Assembly: GCA_021154325.1 (NCBI GenBank) | Contig: JAJKIR010000206.1 | Coordinates: 17,106-81,105 of the forward strand | Origin: Gemmatimonas sp. | Lineage (GTDB): Bacteria > Gemmatimonadota > Gemmatimonadetes > Gemmatimonadales > Gemmatimonadaceae | Direction of reading: 5' to 3' | DNA length: 64,000 bases | In this document: positions 26,869 to 35,538 of the stretch, in pieces | Numbering within the stretch: position 1 is the stretch's first letter | How the letters are laid out: each line of letters begins with the position of its first letter | Notes under the pieces: generated by a model | What the model was told of the DNA's origin: nothing | Seen by the model: only the letters and a program-made list of their open reading frames with translations | Databases searched by the model: none | Position numbers and translations under genes: made by a program

Positions 26869-28869
26869 TCAGCTCCCACTCGACGCGAGCTCTCGATTCA
26901 GCGCCTCGACCTCGTCGGTGGCCGCGGTCCAGCGCTCTAATGTCGCGTCCAATTCTCGTTTGGCTGCTTCGAGCTCCCGACCAAGTGTCCGCGCTTCGCT
27001 CGGTCCGGTCGCGCGTGTGTAGAGCTGCGGATCTTCGAGTGCGGCCGAAATGCTGGTAATCTGCCCCTCCAGTGTCCCGATCCGCTCTTCCGTTTCCTCA
27101 ACCGCACGCTGTGCTCGGCGCAAATCGCGCGTGAGATCGCGTGGCGACCGTGTGTTCTTCGCCGCTTCCTGGCGGCGCGTTCGTTCCAGCCGCTGTCGTT
27201 CGTGCACGCGGCGAAGCGCAGCGTCTTCACTCGCTCGCACCGCCGCGGCCCGCGCACGCTCCGCGCTCACCGCCTCCCACTCCGCGAATCCACCGTCGTA
27301 TTCCGTGATGTGCCGCTCATGCAGCAGCCACAGCCTGTAGGTGAGCGCGCGCAGCAGCTCTCGGTCATGGCTCACGAGGATCACTGTGCCCTCGTATCGC
27401 TCGAGCGCATCCTCGAGCGCTTCGATCGATTCCACGTCGAGGTGATTCGTCGGCTCGTCGAGGATTAGCAAGTTCGAACGGGAGAGCATCAGCATCGCGA
27501 GCGCCACACGTGCCCGCTCCCCACCGGACAGGCTCTCGGGGCGTCGCTGCACTTCATCGCCGGAAAAACCGAATCGACCGAGATGACCCTGAACCATGCG
27601 GCGCTCCCACGTCGGCCGCAAATCAGCGATGATCTCGTAGACTGTCTTCTGCAGGGGCACCTGCGAGAGATCCTGCCGGTAGTAGCCAACGTCGATGCCG
27701 CTTCCCAGACGGATCTCGCCCGCGCTCGTGTCGTGCCCGCCGACAAGTGCTTTGAGCAACGTCGATTTCCCAGCGCCGTTCGGGCCCACGAGCCCCAGCA
27801 CGTCACCTCGGCGTACCGAACCCGTGAAGGATTCGACGAGAATCCGCCTCGCACCAGAGCCCCCATCCGTCACGCTTATCGTCGCGTGATCGGCAATCGC
27901 CACGCGATCTCCACCCCGCTGCGCGACGTCGAACCGGATCGACATCGCCTCGTCGTCCGTGATCGGAGCGCTCAGCCGCGGAAGACGCGTGAGCCTCTTC
28001 CGTCGGCCTTTTGCCTGACGGCTGTTCTGGCCCGCGATGTTGCGCGCGATGTAGTCCTGCTCGTGCGCGATCGTACGCGCCTGCTTGTCGAAGGCTCGCT
28101 GTTGGCTGAGCCGCCGCTCCTCCCGCTGCACCACGAAGTTCGCGTACCCGCCGACGTAGGGCGTCGCCGAATCACCCTCGAAGTGGAGGATGTGATCGGC
28201 AACCGCTTGCAGGAACGCGCGATCGTGGCTGATCAGCAGGACAGTAGTCGTGGCGTCGCGCAGGTACTGCTCGAGCCAGCGCGTCGTCTCCAGATCGAGG
28301 TGGTTCGTGGGCTCGTCGAGCAGAAGCACGTCCCCACCGCGAACCAGCTCCCTCGCCAGTCCGAGTCGCCCTCGCTCGCCGCCGCTCAGCTGCGCCACTG
28401 GCGTCGTGCGCGCTTGCTGCGGATCGAACCCGAGTCCGCTCAGCACCGAGTCAATGCGGGCGGTTGCCTCGTACCCGCCCTCGCGCTCGAAGCGTTCGAG
28501 ATCGTGGCCGTATCGCGCCAGAGCCTCTTCTGAGGCATCGGTGCCGAGAGCATGCGCCTGCTCGAGCAGCGATTGCTCGAGCGTGAGCAGTTCACTCAGA
28601 CCGCCCGCAGCTGCCTCCCACACCGTCTCCGCACTGCCGAAATCCCGATGTTGCTCCAGTAGCGAAACGCGGAGCCCTGATTGGCGCACGACGGTGCCGC
28701 GCGTCGGCTGCATTTCTCCAGTGATGAGGCGGAAGAGCGTCGTCTTGCCGGTGCCGTTCCGACCTACGATCCCCCACCGTTCACCGGCGGCGACGGTGAA
28801 CGTCACACCCTGAAAGACCTGCGTCGCGCCGAACTCCACCGCGACGTTCGATATCTGAAGCTGCGTCAT
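26869..28869 (-). CDS. ABC-F family ATPase (Uup/EttA-type translation factor)
   Basis: A 666-residue protein started at MTQLQISNVAVEF; the ORF track adds 28 upstream residues. It has two ABC cassettes and no membrane segments. The first has GRNGTGKTTLFRL, LSGGERGRLGLARELV and LLLDEPTNHLDLETT; the second has GPNGAGKSTLLKAL, LSGGERARVALAML and LILDEPTNHLDVES. A basic inter-domain linker (RQAKGRRKRLTRLPR) and a C-terminal coiled coil (DLRRAQRAVEETEERIGTLEGQ) match Uup-like members. The role on ribosomes or in DNA transactions is family knowledge; specific function unknown. Confidence 0.9.
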   Translation of the reverse strand: MTQLQISNVAVEFGATQVFQGVTFTVAAGERWGIVGRNGTGKTTLFRLITGEMQPTRGTVVRQSGLRVSLLEQHRDFGSAETVWEAAAGGLSELLTLEQSLLEQAHALGTDASEEALARYGHDLERFEREGGYEATARIDSVLSGLGFDPQQARTTPVAQLSGGERGRLGLARELVRGGDVLLLDEPTNHLDLETTRWLEQYLRDATTTVLLISHDRAFLQAVADHILHFEGDSATPYVGGYANFVVQREERRLSQQRAFDKQARTIAHEQDYIARNIAGQNSRQAKGRRKRLTRLPRLSAPITDDEAMSIRFDVAQRGGDRVAIADHATISVTDGGSGARRILVESFTGSVRRGDVLGLVGPNGAGKSTLLKALVGGHDTSAGEIRLGSGIDVGYYRQDLSQVPLQKTVYEIIADLRPTWERRMVQGHLGRFGFSGDEVQRRPESLSGGERARVALAMLMLSRSNLLILDEPTNHLDVESIEALEDALERYEGTVILVSHDRELLRALTYRLWLLHERHITEYDGGFAEWEAVSAERARAAAVRASEDAALRRVHERQRLERTRRQEAAKNTRSPRDLTRDLRRAQRAVEETEERIGTLEGQITSISAALEDPQLYTRATGPSEARTLGRELEAAKRELDATLERWTAATDEVEALNRELASSGS

Positions 28870-28909
28870 CGAGGATCGTTTACCACGTTCTGATCGGCCG
28901 ACTGTGCGC

Positions 28910-29269
28910 TCACGATGTGGCCCATTGCCGCCACTCGTCCTCGGCGACACCAATCGTCAACCCCTTGGCACCCGGTCCGATCTGTCGGACGAGCGGCATC
29001 CGGAGCAACAACGGCTCCTCGGACAGCTTGTCGAGCCATCGTTCCTCCGACAGACTGGCCGAGCGGAGGCCCAGCTCGCCATAGACGCGCGACGTACGAT
29101 CGATGAGCGCGTCGACACCGAAGCGCTGCGCGAATCGCCGCAGTTCTTGCGCGGAAGCGGCTCGGTCCATGAAATCGACGAAGTGCGTTCTGATCCGGCG
29201 TTCTGAGAAGAAGCGCAGTGCCTTTCTGGTCTCAGCGCTCTTCTTCACTCCGAAAACCTGAACTTCCAT
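28910..29269 (-). CDS. ArsC/Spx-family protein lacking the catalytic cysteine
   Basis: A 119-residue protein with the arsenate-reductase-like thioredoxin fold: VQVFGVKKSAETRKALRFF at the N-terminus, VDFMDRAASAQELRRFAQRFG in the middle and EEPLLLRMPLVRQ near residue 92, which matches the family's R-P-[IL]-V-R strand. At the active site the family has CxxC or CxxS; here the loop is KKSAET with no Cys, and the protein has no cysteine at all. Arsenate reduction or thiol chemistry is therefore unlikely. It is divergent from the hydrolase at 29286. Confidence 0.72.
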   Translation of the reverse strand: MEVQVFGVKKSAETRKALRFFSERRIRTHFVDFMDRAASAQELRRFAQRFGVDALIDRTSRVYGELGLRSASLSEERWLDKLSEEPLLLRMPLVRQIGPGAKGLTIGVAEDEWRQWATS

Positions 29270-29285
29270 CGATTAGGTTGCCTTC

Positions 29286-30353
29286 GTGCGCCGGCTCAGG
29301 CGACAGATAGAAGAATCCGTGTCACGCACCCCTCGCGAAGTTACGTATCGGCCTGCGTGGTGGGTACCCGGCCCGCACGCGCAGACGCTCTGGGGCAAGT
29401 TCGCTCGGCGCGCGGCGCCACTCCCCACCCGCGTCGAGCGTTGGTCGACGCCCGACGGTGATTTCATCGACATCCTCCGGCTCGATTCGCCAAGTCCCGG
29501 CGCGCCGCGTCTCTTCCTGCTGCACGGGTTGGAGGGCACCATCCGGTCTCACTACGTCGGCGGGCTGCTGCACGTAGCGCAAAATCGCGGCTGGGGAGCG
29601 GACATGCTCATTTTCCGGGGTTGTGGCGACGAACCGAATCAGGCCCGACGCTTCTACCACTCCGGTGAAACAACCGATCTCGCATTTGCCGTGGACAAGA
29701 TTCTGTCCGAAGATCCCGACGTCGATCTCGTGATGTGCGGAGTGTCCCTGGGCGGAAACGTCCTGTTGAAGTGGTTGGGCGAGCGGCCGGAGATTATCCC
29801 AGCCCGCGTCAGGGCAGCGGTGGCAATCTCCGTCCCGTTCGATCTGGAGCGTGGCTCGCGCCACATCTCGCGCGGCTTCTCGCGGGTGTACGAGCGTCAT
29901 TTCCTGCGCACACTGAGACGCAAAGCCGAGGCGAAGCTCACCCGATACCCTGATCTCTTCGATCGAGCTGCTCTCAGTCGGGCGCGCACGCTGTACGACT
30001 TCGACGACGTAGTCACGGGGCCAGTTCACGGATTCCGAGACGCTCACGACTACTACAAGCGTTCGAGCTCGCTGCGGTTCCTGCGTCACATCCAACGGCC
30101 AACGCTTTTGCTGAGCTCACGGGATGACCCGTTCCTACCTCGCGCAGTGCTCGATGAAGTTGCCGAAATCGCGCGGGAGAATTCTTGTTTGACGGTCGAG
30201 TTCACCCGGGGCGGTGGACACGTCGGCTTCGTTCATGGGGTGCCCTGGCGCCCGCTCTACTATGCCGAGCAGCGAGTCGATGAATTCCTTTCCTCGAATC
30301 TCGCGCTGGCTCGGCGGCACGGCGAACCCGGGCCCTCGGCGCTCGGTCGCTGA
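29286..30353 (+). CDS. Alpha/beta hydrolase, YheT-like esterase family
   Basis: A 355-residue protein with GTG start (a second GTG at 29319 is possible). The opening YRPAWWVPGPHAQTLWGKF is the typical YheT/COG0429 entry. LFLLHGLEGTIRSHY gives the oxyanion region, MCGVSLGGNVLLKWL the nucleophilic Ser, SRDDPFLP the acid and GGGHVGFVHG the His. The catalytic triad looks complete. Substrate is unknown; relatives act on short acyl esters. It is divergent from the ArsC-like gene and followed by a membrane-protein gene. Confidence 0.85.
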   Translation: MRRLRRQIEESVSRTPREVTYRPAWWVPGPHAQTLWGKFARRAAPLPTRVERWSTPDGDFIDILRLDSPSPGAPRLFLLHGLEGTIRSHYVGGLLHVAQNRGWGADMLIFRGCGDEPNQARRFYHSGETTDLAFAVDKILSEDPDVDLVMCGVSLGGNVLLKWLGERPEIIPARVRAAVAISVPFDLERGSRHISRGFSRVYERHFLRTLRRKAEAKLTRYPDLFDRAALSRARTLYDFDDVVTGPVHGFRDAHDYYKRSSSLRFLRHIQRPTLLLSSRDDPFLPRAVLDEVAEIARENSCLTVEFTRGGGHVGFVHGVPWRPLYYAEQRVDEFLSSNLALARRHGEPGPSALGR

Positions 30354-30511
30354 GTTCCGAGAACCGTCCTTCCTGCACTTTCCTTTGATCTTGCCGAGGA
30401 CCACATTCCCGACTCGGAGTGGTCGCTCGACTCGCGCCTCGATTCGTCAAATCATTCTGTTGGAGCGTCCGCTACTGGCTGGCGATCTCACTCGGAGAAA
30501 ACCACGTCTCG

Positions 30512-31039
30512 ATGATCGTTCTCTATATCGCCTCGTTCATTGTTGGCCTGTTGATTGGCGTTGCCGTGATGCTCTTCGGAATCGAGCGGCGGCCGCGCGC
30601 GGACGCAGCAGGGGCCGGCGTCTCCTTGCGCGGATGGATCCCTCTCGCGGCCGCTTTCGCCATGGGTTTCGGCGTGGCTGGCTATTCAATTTCGCGGGCT
30701 TTATCCAGCGCGGGCGCGCTCGTTGCCTCATTGGCGGCTGGCGTGGTGGCTGCCGGCCTCGTGCGCTGGTTGGTGGCAAAATCGGCTTCGATGCCGGTGG
30801 AGCACGATGTCGACGATGAGCGCTACGTGCTGCAGGGACACGTGGCTCGCGTCGTCTCGTCCATCGCCGCCGGACACGAGGGTCGTATCAGCTTCGACTA
30901 CGGCAGCGAGCAACGAACGCTGCGTGCTCGGAGTTTGGACGACGTTGCGGTTGCTGAAGGTACCGAAGTGGTGATCGAGCGAATCGAAGGCGATCTGGCG
31001 TACGTTGAGCCTTGGCTTCAGGTCGAACAGCGGCTCTAG
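30512..31039 (+). CDS. Membrane protein with NfeD-like OB domain
   Basis: A 175-residue protein begun at MIVLYIASFIVG; the longer ORF start lacks support. Three hydrophobic segments follow: about residues 1-22, 42-62 (WIPLAAAFAMGFGVAGYSI) and 68-86 (GALVASLAAGVVAAGLVRWLV). The cytosolic C-terminal domain (YVLQGHVARVVSSIAAGHEGRI..., VAEGTEVVIERIEGDLAYVEPW) has the beta-barrel pattern of NfeD C-terminal domains, including a closing V-W/L strand. NfeD partners usually pair with SPFH proteins, but none is adjacent. Unrecognised beyond this. Confidence 0.6.
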   Translation: MIVLYIASFIVGLLIGVAVMLFGIERRPRADAAGAGVSLRGWIPLAAAFAMGFGVAGYSISRALSSAGALVASLAAGVVAAGLVRWLVAKSASMPVEHDVDDERYVLQGHVARVVSSIAAGHEGRISFDYGSEQRTLRARSLDDVAVAEGTEVVIERIEGDLAYVEPWLQVEQRL

Positions 31040-31057
31040 CCGAGAGGAGAAGTCCTG

Positions 31058-31342
31058 ATGTCGGACGCGGTCATCTTTGCCGTCATCTTCGTCGGCTTCT
31101 TCGTGCTGCGTCTGATCGCGGCGACCGTCGTCTTCTTCTTCATTCTGCCCGAGGGTGACCGCTGCCCCAACTGTGATGCGGTCACGCTGCGGGTCAAATC
31201 GCGCGGTTGGAATCTCGTTATGCCCTGGTTTCGAACCAGTTGGTGCTACGAGTGCGGCTGGCACGGGCTCCTGCGCCATGGTCACCTCACGCCGACTGCC
31301 CCCGTGACCGTGGCGTCGAAGCAGGGCACGAGAAAGTCATGA
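31058..31342 (+). CDS. Small membrane protein with zinc-ribbon
   Basis: A 94-residue protein with a strong Shine-Dalgarno (GAGGAG) before ATG. One transmembrane helix (VIFAVIFVGFFVLRLIAATVVFFFIL) is followed by a cytosolic zinc-ribbon of two CxxC knuckles, CPNC and CYEC, spaced by about 26 residues. The tail is Thr/Pro rich. Function unknown; perhaps a sensor or assembly factor. It is 18 bases downstream of the NfeD-like gene, so probably in the same transcript. Confidence 0.7.
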   Translation: MSDAVIFAVIFVGFFVLRLIAATVVFFFILPEGDRCPNCDAVTLRVKSRGWNLVMPWFRTSWCYECGWHGLLRHGHLTPTAPVTVASKQGTRKS

Positions 31343-31645
31343 TTGTCGTGGCGGCCCGCTGTCGGTCGCGGCGCAAAAAATTCTGAGCCACTCCGGCCAA
31401 TTGCCACTCAGCTCGAAGAAGTCTTCGAAGTAAGCGAGGCCACTCGACTCGAGCTCACTGATGAGGTCTGTGAGCGTGTTCTCGCCGGCGATTGGTCCTA
31501 TCGCTATGAGAGTGCCTTCGACCCTGAACTCCTCTGGAGTTAGGCTGAGACGCGCATCGATCGATGCCCGATCGAGACCGCTCTTCTCGTAGGCCGAGCG
31601 GCGGATGAACAGCGTTGGCGCACCGCTTGGGACGGCTAGTGGCAT
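31337..31645 (-). CDS. Hypothetical protein, about 102 residues
   Basis: Started at MPLAVPSGAPTLFIRRSAY, upstream of which the ORF overlaps mnmG and is implausible. The protein has an alpha/beta look: LFIRRSAYEKSGLDRASIDARLSLTPEEFRVEG, then TLTDLISELESSGLAYFEDFFEL, and a short WPEWLRIF segment. I do not recognise a family. It is divergent from mnmG with only 43 bases between starts, and overlaps the zinc-ribbon gene by six bases at their 3' ends. Confidence 0.6.
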   Translation of the reverse strand: MPLAVPSGAPTLFIRRSAYEKSGLDRASIDARLSLTPEEFRVEGTLIAIGPIAGENTLTDLISELESSGLAYFEDFFELSGNWPEWLRIFCAATDSGPPRQS

Positions 31646-31651
31646 GGCGTT

Positions 31652-31680
31652 TTGGCTCTCGGTGTGGACCTGAGTATAGC
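31652..31680 (+). promoter_or_regulatory. Predicted sigma-70 promoter of mnmG
   Basis: TTGGCT (31652-31657), a 17-base spacer and TATAGC (31675-31680). Transcription would start near 31687, two bases before the annotated ATG, so either the mRNA is leaderless or the real start is downstream. Confidence 0.45.
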
Positions 31681-31688
31681 TTTCCTCG

Positions 31689-33638
31689 ATGCCTTCCTCG
31701 ACCTCGCCTTCCCCGACCGCGCGCTTCGAAGCGGAGTTGGACGTGATCGTCGTTGGAGCCGGCCATGCCGGAACCGAGGCCGCGGTGGCCGCAGCGCGAG
31801 CTGGCGCGCGCGTCGCCATCGTGACGAGCGCGCTCGAAACGATCGGTCAGATGTCCTGCAATCCGGCGATCGGGGGCGTGGCGAAAGGCACCGTCGTTCG
31901 CGAAGTCGATGCGCTCGGCGGAATAATGGCGCGTGCAACCGACCTTGCGATGCTTCAGTTTCGGATGCTGAATCGCAGCAAGGGACCAGCAGTGTGGGCG
32001 CCGCGGGCGCAGTGCGACAGGGGCCTGTACCGCCGAGCCGTCCGACAGTTGCTCGAGGAGCACGCACGCATAACGACGGTGCAGGGAACGGTCGCCCGTC
32101 TCCTTCTCGATTCGGATTCACGCTCCGTCGCCGGAGTCGAGACTCTCGAGGGACGGCGCTTCGCCGCGCGCTGTGTCGTTATCACTACGGGGACCTTCCT
32201 GCGCGGCCGCATTCACATCGGCACCGAGACGAAGTTTTCCGGTGGTCGCGCCGGGGAGACGGCCGCAACGCACCTTGCCGAACAGCTCGAGGCGGTTGGC
32301 CTAACAGTGGCGCGATTCAAGACCGGCACGCCACCGCGAATTGACGGCCGCACAGTCGACTTCTCTCGATTGGAGCGCCAGGAGAGTGAGATCGATCTGT
32401 TTGACTATTCGTGGTCGCACTTCTGGCCAGAGCCGCGTCAGCGAGGTGAGATCACGAGGCACCCGCGACAGCTCCCGTGCTGGATCACTTTTCTCGGGGG
32501 GCCGGGCAAGCAGCTGATCGCGGAGAACATCGGCAGATCTGCCATGTATGGAGGCGCGATTGCTTCGCGAGGACCGCGTTACTGTCCCTCCGTCGAAGAT
32601 AAGATCGTCAAGTTTCCCGCAGCCGAGCGACACCAGATTTTCCTGGAGCCCGAGGGGCACGATACCTCGGAGCTATACGTGAATGGCCTGTCGACATCGC
32701 TCCCGGCCGACGTGCAGCTTCAGATCCTCGGGACGATCCCCGGCCTCGAGAACGTGCGCATGACGCGGGCGGGATACGCAATCGAGTACGACTATTACCC
32801 CCCGACGCAGCTCGACGCGACGCTTCAGGTGCGGACGCTGCGCGGGTTGTATTTCGCAGGTCAGATCAACGGCACAACGGGGTACGAAGAGGCCGCGGGA
32901 CAGGGCACGATCGCCGGTCTGAATGCGGGGCTCACGGCACTTCATCGTGCGCCCGTCATCCTCGGCCGCGAGTCCTCGTACATCGGCGTGCTCGTCGATG
33001 ATCTGGTCTCGCGGGGGGTCGACGAGCCATATCGGCTGTTCACGTCACGGTCGGAGTTTCGCCTAACGGTTCGCCAGGACAACGCCCTTCGCCGACTGTC
33101 GCCGCTTGCGCGCGAGCTCGGATTGTATGATCAGCGCGAGCAGGATGTCATCGCCCGAAGGCTGGCCTCGGAGGACGCCGCGCGACGGACCGCCGACGAT
33201 ACGAGTATCTCACCCGCCGCCGCGCAGGCGGTACTGACTCGTGCGGGCAGCACGGCGCTCTCGCATGCTGTCAGGATCTCGGAGGTCGTGAAGCGGCAGG
33301 GCGTGTCGCTCAGCGATCTCTTCCAGGCCTCCGGCGTCGGCGAGACACTCGACCGCGACGCTGTTCTCACGGCGGAGTTGGAGATCAAGTATTCAGGGTA
33401 CTTCGAGCGCGAGCGCGAGCAGGCGGAGAAGATGCGTCGTATGGGCCAGTTCCGATTGGATGTCGGGCTGCCTTACGAGGAGATGCTGTCGCTCTCCTTC
33501 GAGGCGCGGCAAAAGCTCTCGACCGCGCGCCCACAAACGCTGGCGCAGGCGTCGCGCATCCCGGGCGTGAGCCCCACCGATCTGCAGAATCTGCTGATCG
33601 AGATCGAGAAGCGTCGCCGTCAGTCCGCGGCCATTTAG
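31689..33638 (+). CDS. mnmG: tRNA uridine-5-carboxymethylaminomethyl modification enzyme MnmG
   Basis: A 649-residue FAD protein. [23 protein letters not shown] is the dinucleotide-binding motif; [25 protein letters not shown] is the MnmG signature; [16 protein letters not shown] and [14 protein letters not shown] follow; and [17 protein letters not shown] is the second GidA signature. The C-terminal helical domain that binds MnmE is present. It modifies wobble uridine of certain tRNAs. The ATG at 31689 gives 17 extra residues before LDVIVVG; GTG 31743 has GGAG upstream and is an alternative. rsmG, the usual neighbour, is absent here. Confidence 0.96.
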   Translation: MPSSTSPSPTARFEAELDVIVVGAGHAGTEAAVAAARAGARVAIVTSALETIGQMSCNPAIGGVAKGTVVREVDALGGIMARATDLAMLQFRMLNRSKGPAVWAPRAQCDRGLYRRAVRQLLEEHARITTVQGTVARLLLDSDSRSVAGVETLEGRRFAARCVVITTGTFLRGRIHIGTETKFSGGRAGETAATHLAEQLEAVGLTVARFKTGTPPRIDGRTVDFSRLERQESEIDLFDYSWSHFWPEPRQRGEITRHPRQLPCWITFLGGPGKQLIAENIGRSAMYGGAIASRGPRYCPSVEDKIVKFPAAERHQIFLEPEGHDTSELYVNGLSTSLPADVQLQILGTIPGLENVRMTRAGYAIEYDYYPPTQLDATLQVRTLRGLYFAGQINGTTGYEEAAGQGTIAGLNAGLTALHRAPVILGRESSYIGVLVDDLVSRGVDEPYRLFTSRSEFRLTVRQDNALRRLSPLARELGLYDQREQDVIARRLASEDAARRTADDTSISPAAAQAVLTRAGSTALSHAVRISEVVKRQGVSLSDLFQASGVGETLDRDAVLTAELEIKYSGYFEREREQAEKMRRMGQFRLDVGLPYEEMLSLSFEARQKLSTARPQTLAQASRIPGVSPTDLQNLLIEIEKRRRQSAAI

Positions 33639-33749
33639 CTTCCACACTTGCTCACCGGCCGGCCCGTGCTCTCTGTTTGGGGGGCGGCGGATCCGGGATC
33701 TCAGGTGCGAGCACGGGGTAGGTGGTCTCGAGTCCACGCCGGAGGTACC

Positions 33750-34481
33750 ATGAGAGGCGCGTCTTACATCGCAATATTTAGCGTATGCACAATTCTCGCG
33801 AGCACCGCATCCGTCGCCGCGGCGCAGGCAGCGCGACCGGACAGCGGTCGCGCTGACATCGTCACTGCCGCTACAGGCGAGGCGCAGTTCGTCCCCGATC
33901 GGGCGGCGGTGTACGTCGGCGTCGAGACGCGTGCGGCAACGGCGGCAGCCGCTGCGCGTGACAACGCGCAACGACAACGGGCCGTAATCGATGCCGTTGT
34001 CGCAGCGGGCGTCTCCCGCGAGCAGATATCCACGGAGAACTACAGCGTCACCCCGAACACGCGTTACGACCAAGCCACGCAGCGGAGCACTGTGATCGGT
34101 TACATCGTGAGCAACGTGGTGCGCGTCGAGGTGCGACGAATCGATCAGGTGGCCGGCGTGCTCGATGCTGCGCTGGCAAAAGGAGCGAATCAGATCAACT
34201 CTTTGGATTTCTTCGCGTCGAACAGCGATTCCGTGCGGCATGCGGCGATCACCCAGGGAGTGGCGCGTGCTCGCGCCGACGCGGAGACGCTCGCGCGCGC
34301 CGCTGGAGGCTCGCTCGGTGCACTGATCGAATTGAGCACGGCCGACGCTGGCCCTCGGCCGATGTACCGACTGGACGTTCGCAGCACGATGGCCACGGCG
34401 GCTCCGACGCCAATCGAGCCAGGCCAGCAGCGGGTGCAAGTTACGGTCAACGCTCGCTGGCGATTCACTCCAGGGCGTTGA
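33750..34481 (+). CDS. Exported SIMPL (DUF541) domain protein
   Basis: A 243-residue protein started at MRGASYIAIF with GGAGG four bases upstream, followed by a signal peptide ending at VAAAQA. The SIMPL domain shows VTAATGEAQFVPDRAAVYVGVETRA, VVAAGVSREQISTENYSVTPNTRYD and INSLDFFASNSDSVRHAAITQGVARARADAETLARAAGG, plus a terminal VQVTVNARWRF strand. Periplasmic function is poorly understood in the family. It occupies the slot between mnmG and parA that rsmG fills in many genomes. Confidence 0.88.
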   Translation: MRGASYIAIFSVCTILASTASVAAAQAARPDSGRADIVTAATGEAQFVPDRAAVYVGVETRAATAAAAARDNAQRQRAVIDAVVAAGVSREQISTENYSVTPNTRYDQATQRSTVIGYIVSNVVRVEVRRIDQVAGVLDAALAKGANQINSLDFFASNSDSVRHAAITQGVARARADAETLARAAGGSLGALIELSTADAGPRPMYRLDVRSTMATAAPTPIEPGQQRVQVTVNARWRFTPGR

Positions 34482-34573
34482 GCACCGGTACTAGCGCCAC
34501 TTAGGCGCCAGTATACCATGATCCACGTGGCAGCGCCTGCAAGTTATTGACGCGCGGCTGGTCGCGATCTAGA

Positions 34574-34589
34574 GGTTCCACGTGAAACC
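34574..34589 (+). promoter_or_regulatory. parS site 1 (ParB-binding)
   Basis: GGTTCCACGTGAAACC is a near-perfect palindrome matching the bacterial parS consensus (TGTTTCACGTGAAACA) around the CACGTG core. It lies 107 bases upstream of the proposed parA start, next to parA and parB. Nucleation of ParB spreading here is established for this sequence class. Confidence 0.9.
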
Positions 34590-34614
34590 TCCCAGATCCG
34601 GGTTTGGTGAGGAT

Positions 34615-34630
34615 CGTTTCACGTGGAACA
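34615..34630 (+). promoter_or_regulatory. parS site 2 (ParB-binding)
   Basis: CGTTTCACGTGGAACA is a second parS match, 25 bases after the first and with its imperfect half on the opposite side. The TTC on one arm and TGGAA on the other leave the CACGTG core intact. The ORF-track start of parA would place both sites inside coding sequence. Confidence 0.9.
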
Positions 34631-34695
34631 CAGATCGTGGCTGCGCGAAACCCGGCCGTGCGTATATTCCGGCGTCTCCGACACGCTTGAGTTCT

Positions 34696-35538
34696 GTGGC
34701 GCGAATCATCGCTGTTGCGAATCAAAAGGGTGGCGTGGGAAAGACCACGACCGCCGTCAACCTCGCCGCGAGCCTGGCTGCGGCTGAGCAACGAACGCTG
34801 CTCGTCGACGGTGACCCTCAGGGGAACGCGACGAGCGGACTGGGAATCGATCGCGAGTCAATCACCGCGACCGTCTACGACGTCCTGATCGGAAGCACGT
34901 CGGCCACGAACGCGATAATGCGCGAGGTGCAGTTCCGGCACCTCGATCTTCTGCCCGCCACGCCGGAGCTTGCCGGGGCCGAGGTGGAGCTCGTCGACCA
35001 TCCAAAGCGAGACAGCGCCATGCGATCCGCCCTCGCGGAGATCTCATCGGCTTACGATTACATACTGATCGACTGTCCGCCGTCCTTGAGCCTCATCACA
35101 GTCAACATGCTCGCAGCCGCCGATGCCTTACTGATTCCGGTGCAGTGCGAGTACTACGCGCTCGAGGGTTTGTCGCAGTTGCTCAATACAGTGCACCTCG
35201 TACAGCGCAGCGTGAACGAGGCCTTGGCGATCGATGGTGTGCTGTTGACGATGTACGACGCGCGACTGAACCTCTCCCGCCAAGTCGCTGCGGAGGCGCG
35301 TGAATATTTCGGCGCGAAGGTCTTTGAGACTGTTATTCCCCGCAATGTTCGACTCGCCGAGGCGCCGAGCTTTGGCAAGCCGATCATTCTTTACGACGTC
35401 GCATCGGTCGGTGCTCAGGCTTACATGGGCGTTGCCCGAGAGCTGCTTGAGCGCGCGTCTGCGTGGCGCGATCAGTCCTCGCAGACATTCGTTGGGGGTG
35501 TCGCTCTGCCTGACAATCACTCGGAGCGTACCGCATGA
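34696..35538 (+). CDS. parA: Chromosome partitioning ATPase ParA
   Basis: About 280 residues from the GTG giving MARIIAVANQKGGVGKTTTAVNLAAS; the ORF-track ATG at 34582 is 38 codons earlier, and that extension covers the second parS site and reads as non-protein. The deviant Walker A (KGGVGKTT), the Walker A' (LLVDGDPQGN) and Walker B (YILIDCPPSLSLIT) are intact, and the chromosomal ParA/Soj ending with FGKPIILYDVASVGAQAYMGVARELL is present. It moves parS-ParB complexes apart. It overlaps parB by 4 bases. Confidence 0.94.
   Translation: MARIIAVANQKGGVGKTTTAVNLAASLAAAEQRTLLVDGDPQGNATSGLGIDRESITATVYDVLIGSTSATNAIMREVQFRHLDLLPATPELAGAEVELVDHPKRDSAMRSALAEISSAYDYILIDCPPSLSLITVNMLAAADALLIPVQCEYYALEGLSQLLNTVHLVQRSVNEALAIDGVLLTMYDARLNLSRQVAAEAREYFGAKVFETVIPRNVRLAEAPSFGKPIILYDVASVGAQAYMGVARELLERASAWRDQSSQTFVGGVALPDNHSERTA

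Noticed and set aside
30714-31285. ORFs antisense to the NfeD-like and zinc-ribbon genes
   Set aside because: Codon and residue composition are shadow-like; the plus-strand genes have good ribosome-binding sites and motifs.
34519-34533. Third CACGTG near parA (GATCCACGTGGCAGC) as parS
   Set aside because: Only the core matches; the flanking TTTC/GAAA arms are missing.
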